Shown here one piece after another: positions 53,277-62,774 of a DNA stretch of 64,000 bases. Both the position numbers and the translations under genes were made by a program. Under the pieces are notes generated by a model. That model searched no databases, was not told where the DNA came from, and worked only from the letters and a program-made list of their open reading frames with translations. Within the stretch, counting starts at the first letter, position 1. Each line of letters opens with the position of its first letter. The stretch spans positions 35,465 through 99,464 of the forward strand of contig NZ_JANFNH010000021.1 of NCBI RefSeq assembly GCF_024436055.1, given 5' to 3'. Source of the stretch: Streptantibioticus rubrisoli. Its GTDB lineage: Bacteria; Actinomycetota; Actinomycetes; Streptomycetales; Streptomycetaceae.

Positions 53277-54515
53277 GGCCGACGGCGGCGCCGCCGCGGT
53301 CGGCAGTGTGAGCGTGACCTGGAACCCCCCGGTGGGCCGCGGACCGGCGGTCAGCGTGCCCCCGTAGATCCTGGCCCGTTCACGCATGCCTATCAACCCG
53401 TGTCCGGGCGCCGCGTCGGGGTGGCCGGGCCGGGGGCGGCCGTCGTCCGTGACGGTGACCTTCAGCAGGTGCGGCTCAAACTCCATGGTGACGCTCGCCC
53501 GGGCTGGCTGCGCGTGCTTGATGACGTTGGTGAGCGCCTCCTGGACGATCCGGAAGACGCACAACTCCTCGGCCGGGGTGAGGGTGCGGGGCGTGCCCGT
53601 CGTGCGGCACTCCACCGGTACGCCCGCCGTGCGCACGCGGTCGAGCAGTTCGTCGAGCCGGTCGAGGCCCGGGGCCGGAGCGAAGGCCGTCTCCGGCTGC
53701 CGCTCGTCGGCGTCCTCGGGCCCGAGACGCAGCACCGCCAGCAGCCGACGCATCTCCTGGAGCGCCTCATGGCTGGTGGCGGCGATGGTGTCGAGCGCGC
53801 CGCGCGCGGTGTCCGGCTCGGAACCGAAGACGTAGCGGGCCAACCCCGACTGGACGGAGATCACCGACATGTGGTGGGCCACCACGTCATGGAGTTCGCG
53901 GGCGATCCTGACCCGCTCCTCCGCCACGGCGCGGCGGGCGCGTTCTTGTTGCTCCTCCCGCAACCGCTCGGTGAGACGGGAGAGTTGGACGTTGCGCTGC
54001 GCGGAGAGCCGGGTGACGCGGCCGAAGTAGCAGATCACCGCGGGCCACAGCACAGCCTGCGCGATCACCGTGGACACCGAGTCCTGCCTGCCCGCCCGCC
54101 CCGCGTAGATCCACACCGCCCCGGCCAGCGCCGCGCAGGAGACCGTCGCCCGGGCGGAACGGTTCGTCGCCACGGAGTAGATCGCCACCAGGGCGCCGAC
54201 GCTGTTGACGACCGGCCAGTATCCCGCCGCGATGTAGCACACCCAACCGCAGCAGACAGCCACACACGTCAGCACCGGAGCCCGCCGCCGCATGGTGACC
54301 AGCAGATTGACCAGGCCGGTCAGCAGATAGCCTGTGCAGTCCATCGGACGCCAGCCGACTGGCGGCCGTTCATGGCCCAGCAGCAGGCTGACCAGTGCGC
54401 AGGACAGCGCCAACAGCACGTCGAACAGCGGCGAGTTGCCTTCGTTCAGGCGTCGGACCAGCGCTTTGCCGAGGTGCATCGGCGCAGCGTAGATGTGCTC
54501 GGCGTGCCTCGTCAT
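53268..54515 (-). CDS. NarL-type sensor histidine kinase
   Basis: About 415 residues. The N-terminal half has four to five membrane helices (LFDVLLALSCALVSLLLG, WVCYIAAGYWPVVNSVGALV) with little outside the membrane. The dimerisation helix carries the phosphoacceptor His in RIARELHDVVAHHMSVIS, and the ATPase domain has VQEALTNVIKHA and HGLIGMRERA. I take ATG 54515 (MTRHAEHIY); ATG 54479 is an alternative. It controls the response regulator 45 bp downstream. Signal unknown; no transporter partner adjacent. Confidence 0.9.
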   Translation of the reverse strand: MTRHAEHIYAAPMHLGKALVRRLNEGNSPLFDVLLALSCALVSLLLGHERPPVGWRPMDCTGYLLTGLVNLLVTMRRRAPVLTCVAVCCGWVCYIAAGYWPVVNSVGALVAIYSVATNRSARATVSCAALAGAVWIYAGRAGRQDSVSTVIAQAVLWPAVICYFGRVTRLSAQRNVQLSRLTERLREEQQERARRAVAEERVRIARELHDVVAHHMSVISVQSGLARYVFGSEPDTARGALDTIAATSHEALQEMRRLLAVLRLGPEDADERQPETAFAPAPGLDRLDELLDRVRTAGVPVECRTTGTPRTLTPAEELCVFRIVQEALTNVIKHAQPARASVTMEFEPHLLKVTVTDDGRPRPGHPDAAPGHGLIGMRERARIYGGTLTAGPRPTGGFQVTLTLPTAAAPPSAEV

Positions 54516-54632
54516 CGTTCCCGCGGTGTAGTGGGGGATGCCACACGGCTGTCCCGTGACCGCCAACCTCGGTCACGGGACAGCCTGCTGTGTGCGTGGG
54601 CTACTGCGGTGTCGGCTACTGCGTGCCGCTCC

Positions 54633-54998
54633 TTACCAGGTGGTCGGCAGATAGCCGTAGCAGTAGTTGTCGTAGTAGTCGTGGAACTTGGTGAGCAGGG
54701 CGTCTCCCGTCTGCGGGCCGACGATGCCGTCCCGACGGATGTGCGCCCACACTTGGAAGGACTCGATGGCGTTCTCGGTGTCGGGGCCGAACACACCGTC
54801 GGTCGGGGTCGTGTAGGGCGCGGGGGAGTCGTCGATGAGCTTCTGCACACACCACACCGCGTGGCTGTTGTTGGTCTGCCCCGAGCCGACGTAGCCCGCC
54901 ACGGTGGTGGCGTTGGCCGTGCCCGCGAACGCGCCCACCGCGAGTCCGATGGCCGCGCCGACCAGCCCGATCCGGGTGGCGAGTGTCTTTCCGTTCAC
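54633..54998 (-). CDS. secreted peptidoglycan-binding-domain protein
   Basis: A 121-residue exported protein. Signal: VNGKTLATRIGLVGAAIGLA followed by an Ala-rich cleavage site near residue 31 (ANA-TT). The rest is one PG_binding_1-type domain (WCVQKLIDDSPAPYTTPTDG, then a Gly-Pro-rich turn) with a Tyr-rich C-terminus. GTG 54998 follows AAGGGA. No catalytic domain. Lies upstream of the kinase in the same direction but probably a separate transcript. Confidence 0.78.
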   Translation of the reverse strand: MNGKTLATRIGLVGAAIGLAVGAFAGTANATTVAGYVGSGQTNNSHAVWCVQKLIDDSPAPYTTPTDGVFGPDTENAIESFQVWAHIRRDGIVGPQTGDALLTKFHDYYDNYCYGYLPTTW

Positions 54999-55323
54999 CG
55001 TGGTTGTCCCTTTCCGTGGCTCCAGTGGGATTCGGGGGCGGACGATCGGACGCGGAGCCTGGTCGGCGGTCCGCGGATCCCCCGCGCCCGTGGACCGCCG
55101 CTCTGCTTCCTGCGAAAGGGAACGTACGGGGTCAGGGCGGTGCGGGGCGTCTGCCTGTGGTGGGAAGAACGGGGTCAACCAAGGTGGTACGCGGGGTACT
55201 CCCCGGTGGTAGGGGGCGCGCCGCCACGCTGACGCACCCCAGGAATGCGGCGGCCGGTACTCCCCGGTGGTGGGGGGCGCGCCTCGTGCGTTGGCGTGCC
55301 GTCGGGCGGCGCCCCGCCTGCCC
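54999..55323. other. intergenic region with a 27-bp direct repeat
   Basis: No gene is seen. Copies of a 27-bp sequence (GTACTCCCCGGTGGT then a G run) lie at 55196-55222 and 55257-55283 with one mismatch, 61 bp apart. Function unknown. Confidence 0.6.
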
Positions 55324-56223
55324 TCACCTCAGGAAGCCGCTGATCCGCTCGCGCAACCCCGCCGCGTCCAGCCCGTGCGCTGCGACATGCTCCTGCCACG
55401 TCCCGTACCGCCGCAGTTCCTCGCGGGCGGTGCCCAGGCCCAGGACGCGGTGCGGCACATCGGCCAGCGCCTCGGCGGCGTACGACACGGAGGTACCGGC
55501 CAGATACGGCTCGACCAGCACCACGTCCGCCGCCTCGGCGCGCCGCACCTCCGCGCGGAGCGTGTGCGCGTCGAGCGGCCGCACCGTGGAGGCGTAGAGC
55601 ACGGTCACGTCCAGCCCCTCGACCGCCTCCAGCACCGCGTCCAGCATGGGGCCGACCGCCAGCACCACGCCGGACCGTCCGGCGCGCAGCAACTGGAAGC
55701 GTCCGGGGGAGACCGGCAGCGGCTCACGGTTGGACTGTTCGGTGAGCCGCAGGTAGACGCGGTTGTCACCGTCCGCTGCGGCATGCCGCAGCAGCGCCTC
55801 CGCCTCGTCTGGATGGCCGGGTACGTGGACCGTCCACCCATCCAGGGTGTCGAGCAGCGCCACATCCCCGGGCGCCTGATGGGTACGTCCCCCGGACGCG
55901 ATGTCGTACGAGCCGCCCGAGCTGACCAGCACCGCCCCGACGCCCTGGTGCCCGAGGTCGAGCTTGACCTGCTCGAAGGGCCGCTCGACCAGGAAACTGG
56001 CGAAGGTGTGCGCGATGGGCCGCATCCCGGCCAGCGCCAGCCCACCGGCCACGCCCACCAGCAACTGCTCGCGGATGCCGACGTCGATCACCCGGTCGGG
56101 GTGGGCGCGGGCCGCGTCCTTGAACCGGTCACCGGAGATCACCGCGAGGGCGAGGGCCAGCCGGGGATCCTCGTCGAGAAGGCGGGTGGTGACGGCGGCG
56201 AATCGTTCACGCATGGTGTCCAT
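55324..56223 (-). CDS. transketolase C-terminal subunit
   Basis: A 299-residue protein equal to the pyrimidine-binding and C-terminal domains of transketolase. RVIDVGIREQLLVGVAGGLA and HTFASFLVERPFEQVKLDLG, then GGSYDIASGGRTHQAPGD, are typical of the split (archaeal-type) enzyme. ATG 56223 (MDTMRERFAAVT). It lies 59 bp after the N-terminal-subunit gene and should be cotranscribed. Transfers two-carbon ketol units between sugars. A different TPP-dependent substrate is possible. Confidence 0.85.
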   Translation of the reverse strand: MDTMRERFAAVTTRLLDEDPRLALALAVISGDRFKDAARAHPDRVIDVGIREQLLVGVAGGLALAGMRPIAHTFASFLVERPFEQVKLDLGHQGVGAVLVSSGGSYDIASGGRTHQAPGDVALLDTLDGWTVHVPGHPDEAEALLRHAAADGDNRVYLRLTEQSNREPLPVSPGRFQLLRAGRSGVVLAVGPMLDAVLEAVEGLDVTVLYASTVRPLDAHTLRAEVRRAEAADVVLVEPYLAGTSVSYAAEALADVPHRVLGLGTAREELRRYGTWQEHVAAHGLDAAGLRERISGFLR

Positions 56224-56282
56224 GGCTGATGTCCCATCAACTAACGGTTGTGCGGGCAAAATTGAGGTGGGGGCTGTTGTGG

Positions 56283-56981
56283 TCAGGCGTCCTTGGGCTC
56301 GACGCGGGCGACGACGGCGTGCGGTCGGCCCGGGTGCGCGGTGGTGAACGCCTCGTACAGCGCCTCATGGTCACGCCCGTCGACGGTGAGCGCCGACCAG
56401 CCCTCCGCCTCGAAGCGCGAGGCGAGCCCGCCGCGCCAGCCGTAGGTGGCCGACGAGTTGTCGACGGCCACCACGTGCAGCCCCTCCAGGCCGACCGCGC
56501 CCGCGAAGGCGACCGCTTCGTGGTTGCTGCCCTCGTCCATCTCGGCGTCGCCGACCAGCACCCAGGTACGGGTGCCGTGCAGTCCCTGCGCCTTCAGCCC
56601 CAGCGCGGTGCCCACGGCGAGCGGCAGCCCGTGTCCGAGCGACCCGGAGCCGATCTCGGCGCCGGGGACGAGCGTCCGGTCCGGGTGGTACCCGAGCGGC
56701 GACTCGTACGCCCCGAACCCCGCCAGCCATTCCTCCGGGATGAACCCCTTGGCGGCGAGCACGGCGTAGTACGCCATCGGGCCGTGCCCCTTGGAGAGCA
56801 GGAACCGGTCCCGGCCGGGGGCGTCGGCGGTCTGCGGAGAGACCCGCAGCACCCGGTCGTAGAGCACCCACAGCACATCGAGCGTGGAGGTGGCGGCCGG
56901 TCCGTGCTTCTCGTCGCCGGTCATCAGCGACATCAGCCGCGGAAGGTCGGTGAAGTCATGAACACTGCTGGTGGAAGTCAT
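56283..56981 (-). CDS. transketolase N-terminal subunit
   Basis: A 232-residue TPP-binding half-enzyme. FLLSKGHGPMAYYAVLAAKG, GSGSLGHGLPLAVGTALGLK and the cofactor motif VGDAEMDEGSNHEA are intact. ATG 56981 (MTSTSSVHDFTD) is preferred because a GTG at 57008 lies within the SoxR-like palindrome at 56996-57015, which ends 15 bp before this ATG. Forms the functional transketolase with the next gene. Confidence 0.85.
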   Translation of the reverse strand: MTSTSSVHDFTDLPRLMSLMTGDEKHGPAATSTLDVLWVLYDRVLRVSPQTADAPGRDRFLLSKGHGPMAYYAVLAAKGFIPEEWLAGFGAYESPLGYHPDRTLVPGAEIGSGSLGHGLPLAVGTALGLKAQGLHGTRTWVLVGDAEMDEGSNHEAVAFAGAVGLEGLHVVAVDNSSATYGWRGGLASRFEAEGWSALTVDGRDHEALYEAFTTAHPGRPHAVVARVEPKDA

Positions 56982-56995
56982 GCGAAGATCGTGCA

Positions 56996-57015
56996 ACTTC
57001 AAGTTCACTTGAAGT
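56996..57015. promoter_or_regulatory. SoxR/MerR-type operator
   Basis: ACTTCAAGTTCACTTGAAGT is a perfect 20-bp palindrome (9-2-9) close in form to the SoxR box CCTCAAGTTN-type dyad. It lies between the transketolase genes (-) and soxR (+), 31 bp from soxR ATG. On the minus strand it overlaps TTGACT, a candidate -35. Confidence 0.75.
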
Positions 57016-57046
57016 CAAGCGGCGCTGACCGGCTATTGTCGGGCTC

Positions 57047-57517
57047 ATGTCGCTCACCGCGCACGATCGCCTGACCATCGGCGAACTCGCCGCCCGCAGC
57101 GGCCTGGCCACCTCGGCGCTGCGCTACTACGAGGAACTGGGCCTGATCCACTCCGAACGCACCGCGGGCGGCCAGCGCCGCTACAAGCGGGCCGTGCTGC
57201 GTCGCATCGCCTTCATCCGAGCCGCCCAGCAGGTCGGCCTCACCCTGGACGAGGCCCGCGCGGCCCTGGCGGATCTCCCCGCCGACCGCACGCCCAACGC
57301 CACCGAGTGGGCCCAGGTCGCCCGCGCCTGGCAACGCCGCATCGACGCCCAGATCGCCGACCTGGAACGCCTGCGCACCCGCCTCACCGGCTGCATCGGC
57401 TGCGGCTGCCTGTCACTGACCAGGTGCCGCCTGTACAACCCCGCCGACACGGCCGCCCAGACCGGCCCCGGCGCCCGCTACCTCCTGGGCGAAGACCCGG
57501 CACCCGAGCAACGGTGA
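57047..57517 (+). CDS. soxR: redox-sensing regulator SoxR
   Basis: A 156-residue MerR-family activator. The HTH is TIGELAARSGLATSALRYYE followed by ELGLIHSERT; a coiled linker follows; the [2Fe-2S] ligands are CIGCGCLSLTRC (CxxCxC-x5-C), the SoxR signature. In Streptomyces SoxR responds to redox-active pigments and activates a few genes for export and detoxification. TATTGT at about 57032 is a likely -10. Its palindrome at 56996-57015 puts the transketolase pair under its likely control. Confidence 0.93.
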   Translation: MSLTAHDRLTIGELAARSGLATSALRYYEELGLIHSERTAGGQRRYKRAVLRRIAFIRAAQQVGLTLDEARAALADLPADRTPNATEWAQVARAWQRRIDAQIADLERLRTRLTGCIGCGCLSLTRCRLYNPADTAAQTGPGARYLLGEDPAPEQR

Positions 57518-57637
57518 CTCTGTGTGTCTGCATGGCCACGGTAGATGTCGGGCCCCCGGGGTGCGAGCGGCCACCACCCGAAGTGCGGTATTGTTCTCGT
57601 GCGCGGTCAGCCGGGGAAACCCCAGCCGATCAAGCAC

Positions 57638-57711
<74 letters not shown>

Positions 57712-57730
57712 CTTGCGAAACCGCAGGTCG

Positions 57731-57764
57731 AAGGCCGTTTCCGTGAGTAACGGAAGCGGCCTTT
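57731..57764 (+). terminator. terminator of tRNA-Pro
   Basis: AAGGCCGTTTCCGT pairs with ACGGAAGCGGCCTT around a five-base loop (one G-U pair), followed by T residues: a classic intrinsic terminator 20 bp past the tRNA. Confidence 0.85.
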
Positions 57765-58927
57765 GTCGTGTTTGCGGTGGGAGCGAACGGGGAGCCCTCT
57801 GGGAGCGCTCTTGCTCCCAGCCTCAAGTGGTGTCAATCGGGGGCGATTTGTCCGTCGCCCGGTCGGGTGGATGTGGGGCGCGGTACGGGGGCGTTGCGCG
57901 CCGTCGTCAACCGGTGGGCGGCGAGGTCACCCGGGATGATGTTGATGTAGCGGCCATCGAGAGGCCTAAAGGCCCCTTGGTGGCTTCTGGCCGACCTTTG
58001 GCCAAGGGAGCGGGGTGGGGTGCTCCCCATGGGGCGGGGGCTGCGGGGCGGCTCCAGTGGTCACGACTCCCTGATTCCGCAGGTCAGCCCTCCTTGCCTG
58101 CCATCGCTAGGGCGCTCGCTATCCCGTAAGGTCGGTGCAATGCCCCTTGGCGCCGCCCCGCAGACGGGGCACTCCCACAATGGGAGCGCTGTGGGACGCC
58201 GCTTCGCGCGGTATCGGGCCCTTCGGTTGGCCACCGGCCGCCCAATTGGATGCGTCTTCGGGAACGGGCATCAGTGGACCTGTCCATCGCGCGAGAGTAC
58301 TGGTTGCCGTACTCGCCTGCGAGGAGTCCGTCGTCGTCGATCACGCACGTTGGGCGTGCCGCCGGTGCCCTGGTCGTCCAAGGGGTGAGGAGTAGTCGCT
58401 AGACTTCACGCCTGTCCTGCCGATGATGTGAACGTCGCCTCTGTGGAGCGAAGTGGTGGCCCATCAGAGCTGCTGATGGCGAGCCTCATTCGTCATTGGC
58501 CGCAGGTTCGAGCCCTGAGCAGGGCACCAGGCAGATGGGAATGGGCGTGAGCTGCGGTTTTGCGAGGGGGTGGTCACGATCGAAGCGACGTACGGTCTGG
58601 TATAAGGCTTGGCCGAAGGTGCGAGTCTCGGCAGGAGCAGCAGAACATGAGAAGCAGGGTCCTCGCCGGTCAACGCTGGGTCTCTGGTCGTCACAGCGAC
58701 GGTGTCGTTTGAATGTGGGGTCCGTGGGCTGGTCGGGCTGTGTGCGGTTCATGGTTCGGCTGTCTCTCGGTGCAAACGTGTGCGCGATCGACGGCTCCGG
58801 CGATGTGTAGAGGGAACGGTCATCGGCGGTCATACAGGTTGCCGCTCGGCCGGTGACAACTGCGTTGGGTCGCTGCGGTCGGGGAGGTTGCTGTATTTCG
58901 CTGCTGTATCGGGGACCAGCAAGTGGT
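57765..58927. other. gene-poor region at island edge
   Basis: About 1.16 kb without a convincing gene. ORFs in it are short, lack ribosome sites and look random. On the minus strand 57833-58030 would encode RPLDGRYINIIPGDLAAHRL and a basic tail, perhaps a gene fragment. Direct and inverted short repeats (GGGAGCG, TGGCCAAGG-like) occur at 57780-58030. Most likely decayed mobile-element sequence. Confidence 0.5.
58501..58529 (+). other. tRNA 3'-end-like fragment
   Basis: GCAGGTTCGAGCCCTG looks like a T-arm, followed by a run ending GGGCACCA that resembles a 3' acceptor strand plus CCA. No matching D-arm and anticodon arm of normal length are found upstream, so it may be a remnant of an integration site (att-like), a degenerate tRNA, or chance. 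The 9-mer CGCAGGTTC is shared with the tRNA-Pro T-arm. Confidence 0.35.
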
Positions 58928-59490
58928 CTACCGCGGCAGGTACACCGTGCTGACCGAGATCCCTCCCAGCAACTGGTATCCGCAAGTCTTCGCCCCCATC
59001 CAGAGGTTGTTGTCGTAGGGCCCAGGCGTCGCACCGGCGGGATAGTCGACGGTCATCTCCAACGTGCGGGTGGTGAAGCCGGGCAGGTTTCCGAGGACAG
59101 CGTCGCCGCCGATCCAATGGGCGTTGGACGACTTGGTCGCCGGGTACCAGGTCGTGATCAAGTGATGCCACGACCCGCCGTTGAACTTCCACCACACAGT
59201 CGGTGCCGCGCCCTTCTGGTTGCTCGGCGGCTCCATCTGGTAGTCGAAGAACACCCCGACAGCGGTGCCGACTTGGCGTTGCGCACGGTGGTGTACGTGA
59301 CCAGGTTCTGCCCCGCCTTCGTGGAGGTCGGCATCTTGTACAAGTTGCCGGAACCGGTGATCTCGCCATATGTGCAGGTCGGCTTGGAACGGACGAAAGC
59401 CGCCGGTGCCGCCTGAACTGTGCCGGGAATCATGGCCAGCACGCTCGCCCCTGCGGCCGCAGCTGCGAGTCCCCACCTGAAAAGCCTCAT
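58928..59490 (-). pseudogene. frameshifted small secreted protein
   Basis: The N-terminal part starts at ATG 59490 (MRLFRWGLAAAAAGASVLAM, a signal peptide with cleavage near VQAAPAA) after GGGAGGGG. It continues with KPTCTYGEITGSGNLYKMPT and NLVTYTTVRNAKS. Near 59270 the coherent sequence changes frame to AVGVFFDYQMEPPSNQKG and then WWKFNGGSWHHLITTWYPAT and ends GYQLLGGISVSTVYLPR. Joined, it is a secreted protein of about 187 residues with no known domain. One base change would restore it, so a sequencing error is possible. Confidence 0.7.
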
Positions 59491-59832
59491 GAACCCCTCC
59501 CGCTTCACGCCGTGCCATCACGAGCGTGAGCAGATCGTACGACCATCAACGACGGGTGCTAGCAAGTACCCTGCGCCGATCCGACAGCTCATGGCACACG
59601 GCTCCGGAGGGCGTCTGCTTCAGCGGCGTCTTGGCTGGTCAGGGGGATGGGTAGGTCTTGATAGCCACTGCTCGTCTACCAGCTGTCCGCTGGGTGCGGG
59701 GCCAAATGCCTTGATCCCACCGTGGGTTGTCAGACCTCAGTGCCATGCTTGCTCCTGACACTTGCCTCTACTTCATGTGCCGGCCGCACCGACAACACGC
59801 GCCCAACCTGACAGAAGGTACGCAAACCTCCG

Positions 59833-61101
59833 ATGGACTCCGCCTTCACAGTTCTCGCCACTCCTGGACAGCTCACCGCTCACAAGGTCTACGAAGTCCT
59901 CCGTGACCACAGTGGGGGTCCTCTGGAGTTTGACCGGATTCTCACGGAATTGGGCGACGAACAGATTGCCAGCAGCACCCTCGCGCAAGAGCAGTTGCTT
60001 GAAGCGTTGTTGAGAGATGACAGATTGCGTTCGGCGCGGGGTTATCGACAGCGCTTTTCAATGTCCGGGAGGTCCATTCGCCTCCGCCCTCCCGGCAACC
60101 GAGCGGAGCTGGCCATTGAACAAGAAAATGAGCAAGTCAAAGAGCAGCTGCTGAAGCAATTGCGAGAAGTTCCTCCGGAAGTATTCGAGCACATCGTGGC
60201 TGATTTGTTCACTGCGATGAGATACGAAGATGTAAAGGTCACTAGAAGATCTAAGGATGGTGGCGTTGACGTCCGAGCCACTCTCGTTGCAGGCGCCGTT
60301 ATGACAGTACCTACCGCGATTCAGGTGAAGCGCTGGTCGAAACCGGTAACAGTCAAGGAGGTTAGAGAACTCAGGGGCACGCTGAGGGCCGGCACGCAAG
60401 GGATTATCGTGACCACTGGAAAGTACACTAAGGATGCTCCCAAGGAGGCCTTGGATGATGCTCTCACTCCAATTCACCTGATCGATGGCCGGTTGTTGAC
60501 TGATTTGCTAACTGAGCACGGCATTGGCGTCCAGGCGTCGCGTCTTTCCCTCCTTTCCCTCGATTTGGAGGCATTGGCAACTATTACAGGCAAGGCTGGT
60601 AGCCCCATTCAAGGAAGCTCCTCCCGGCCGCCTCAAAATGCTCAGCCGCGCTACTACATCGAGAAGATGCCATCGGATCGAGGCAAGGATCTTTTGGACT
60701 GCATCGTTTCTATGACGGACCTTGCCGACGGTCAGCCGAGCTGGGACGACTACGTCGCAAAATTCCAGGAGCGGTTTCCTGCTATTACGCGCCCCGATGA
60801 GGCCCGTCGACGGTCGCGTGTCCTGGTTTCCCTGGGTCTAGTGGATGTTGAGAATGACCACATGAACTTGACCCTGGCTGGTCGAAAATTGCTGGAATAC
60901 CCAGATTCAAGCTTCCTCCTCGAGCTATTTCTAAGCCGTATCGTGGGTGCCCGGGAAATCGAGGAACTATCCAGGTCCCTCACAAGGACGGATCTGCGCA
61001 AAAAACTCCAGGATGGTTCCCTGGCGGGGCTTACCCCTACTCAAGCGACACTGGTCGAGAAGTGGCTCAGTCACATAAAGAGGCCTGCCGCATCCCGATA
61101 G
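59833..61101 (+). CDS. Mrr-like type IV restriction endonuclease
   Basis: A 422-residue nuclease with a PD-(D/E)xK core: EVFEHIVADLFTAMRYEDVK, Asp in KDGGVDVRATL and IQVKRWSKP provide the D-x-QxK active site of Mrr_cat, with GIIVTTGKYTKDA after it. The N-terminal 100 residues are a winged-helix-like recognition domain, and a C-terminal region of about 150 residues has no clear match. Mrr enzymes cut modified DNA. GC content is visibly lower than in the core genome. It lies next to DNA-phosphorothioation genes. ATG 59833 has no good ribosome site; the start may lie elsewhere. Confidence 0.82.
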   Translation: MDSAFTVLATPGQLTAHKVYEVLRDHSGGPLEFDRILTELGDEQIASSTLAQEQLLEALLRDDRLRSARGYRQRFSMSGRSIRLRPPGNRAELAIEQENEQVKEQLLKQLREVPPEVFEHIVADLFTAMRYEDVKVTRRSKDGGVDVRATLVAGAVMTVPTAIQVKRWSKPVTVKEVRELRGTLRAGTQGIIVTTGKYTKDAPKEALDDALTPIHLIDGRLLTDLLTEHGIGVQASRLSLLSLDLEALATITGKAGSPIQGSSSRPPQNAQPRYYIEKMPSDRGKDLLDCIVSMTDLADGQPSWDDYVAKFQERFPAITRPDEARRRSRVLVSLGLVDVENDHMNLTLAGRKLLEYPDSSFLLELFLSRIVGAREIEELSRSLTRTDLRKKLQDGSLAGLTPTQATLVEKWLSHIKRPAASR

Positions 61102-61332
61102 CTCCCGCGGTGGCAGACGCGGCGGCGAGCGTCAAGTGCTACACCCCTCGCGTGCGCTCATAGCCAGGCTACGTTTACCGTCGCAAGGACCGGCCAGCGT
61201 GCGTAACAACCGTCCAACTGCCAGACAGCCGCCTATTGGCACTTTGGGAGCATCTTTGTCGTTGCGTGGGTGGGCCGGTCCAACGTCTTCTACCCTGTTC
61301 ATGGTGTCGTTACCTGGACGCAGGTGTCTGTT

Positions 61333-62769
61333 ATGCAGCAAATCTGGGGTAGTGAGCGTCGGCGGACGGCGATTGGGCGGATGACGCTGTCGGTGCCCGC
61401 GCGTCAGGCGCTGGCGGACGGCCAGTTGGTACCTGAGCGGACGATCCTCGACTACGGCTGTGGCCGTGGTGACGATGTCAGAGCTTTGCAGCAACTGGAC
61501 TGCCAGGTGACGGGGTGGGATCCGTATTACCGCTCTGACACACAACTGGGCGCCAACGACGTGGTGTTGCTGACGTATGTGTTGAACGTGATCGAGGATC
61601 CGGTAGAGCGTCGGCAGACCTTGGAGCAGGCGTGGGAGCTGGCCTCGACGCTTTTGGTGGTCTCAGCCCGCCTGACATGGGAGAAGTCAAAGGTCCACGG
61701 TCAGGAGTTCGGTGACGGCCTGCTGACGAGCCTGCAGACGTTTCAGCATCTATATGCCGCGAGTGAGCTGCGGGAGTACGTGGAGCAGGTGACCGGCGCG
61801 CGGGTGGTGGCGGCTGCGCCAGGGGTCGTCTACGCGTTCCGGGACGAGGGCGCCCGGCTGAGCTATCTGGCGCAGCGTGTGATCCCAGATGCCGAGTGGC
61901 TTGCTTCCGAGGACACTGCCTCGGCGGTGAGTGCGGTGGCGGACTTCTTCGAGCGTAGGGGACGTCCGCCGCGGATTGAGGAGATGCCGCGGACCGTTGC
62001 GCAGCTGTTGGCTCATCTGCGCCCCGGTGAGGTCAAGCGTCTGGTGCGGGATGGTGCTGATCCTGAGCGGGCCGCTGCGGGGGCTAAGCGATCGACGCTG
62101 AACACGTTGCTCTACCTGGCGGTGGAGCTCTTCAACGGCCGTGGACCGTTTGGCAGTCTGCCAGTGGGGCTACAGCAGGACGTACGTACGTTCTTCAGCT
62201 CCTACAAGGAGGCGTGCCAGCGGGCTGACCGGCTGTTGTTCAAGCTCCGCGACGACGGATATGTGCGCAATGCCATGAACGCCTCCGTTGCAGGCAAGGT
62301 GACACCGACGGCGCTGTATGTGCATCGACGTACGCTGGAGCGGATCCCGACGGTTTTGCGCTTGTACGAGCACTGCGCTTCGATTGCTGCCGGTCGCCCG
62401 GAGCAGTGGACAGTGGCAAAGCTCAAGCACCAAGGGCGAGCGGTGTCGTGGCTGGACTACCCGGACTTTGACAAAGACCCGCATCCGCGGATTCGATCTT
62501 CCTACATGGTGGACCTGCAGACGTTTCAGGCATCCCATCTCTCCTATGAGAGTTCGGCGAACCGGCCGTTGCTGCACCGCAAGCACGAGTTTCTGGCACC
62601 GGATGATCCGGATGTGCCGCGATATCGCCGGTTGACCGAATCTGAGACGCGGGCGGGATTGTATGAACGGCCGCACCTGATCGGGACCGAGAACGGCTGG
62701 GAGGCCGAGCTCGTCAGGTGCGGCCGGGAGCTGCGCGGGCACCGCCTGGTGCGTCGCACCGAGGCGTAG
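61333..62769 (+). CDS. DNA phosphorothioation-associated putative methyltransferase
   Basis: A 478-residue protein matching the uncharacterised methyltransferase that accompanies dnd (phosphorothioate) operons. N-terminal ERRRTAIGRMTLSVPARQAL is typical, the SAM motif is ILDYGCGRGDDVRALQQL, and the long C-terminal part has GRAVSWLDYPDFDKDPHPRI and HLSYESSANRPLLHRKHEFL. ATG 61333 (MQQIWGSERRR) is taken as start; an ATG at 61381 falls inside the conserved N-terminus. It is convergent with dndA, 5 bp apart. Its role in phosphorothioation is unproven. Confidence 0.85.
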   Translation: MQQIWGSERRRTAIGRMTLSVPARQALADGQLVPERTILDYGCGRGDDVRALQQLDCQVTGWDPYYRSDTQLGANDVVLLTYVLNVIEDPVERRQTLEQAWELASTLLVVSARLTWEKSKVHGQEFGDGLLTSLQTFQHLYAASELREYVEQVTGARVVAAAPGVVYAFRDEGARLSYLAQRVIPDAEWLASEDTASAVSAVADFFERRGRPPRIEEMPRTVAQLLAHLRPGEVKRLVRDGADPERAAAGAKRSTLNTLLYLAVELFNGRGPFGSLPVGLQQDVRTFFSSYKEACQRADRLLFKLRDDGYVRNAMNASVAGKVTPTALYVHRRTLERIPTVLRLYEHCASIAAGRPEQWTVAKLKHQGRAVSWLDYPDFDKDPHPRIRSSYMVDLQTFQASHLSYESSANRPLLHRKHEFLAPDDPDVPRYRRLTESETRAGLYERPHLIGTENGWEAELVRCGRELRGHRLVRRTEA

Positions 62770-62774
62770 GCTGG

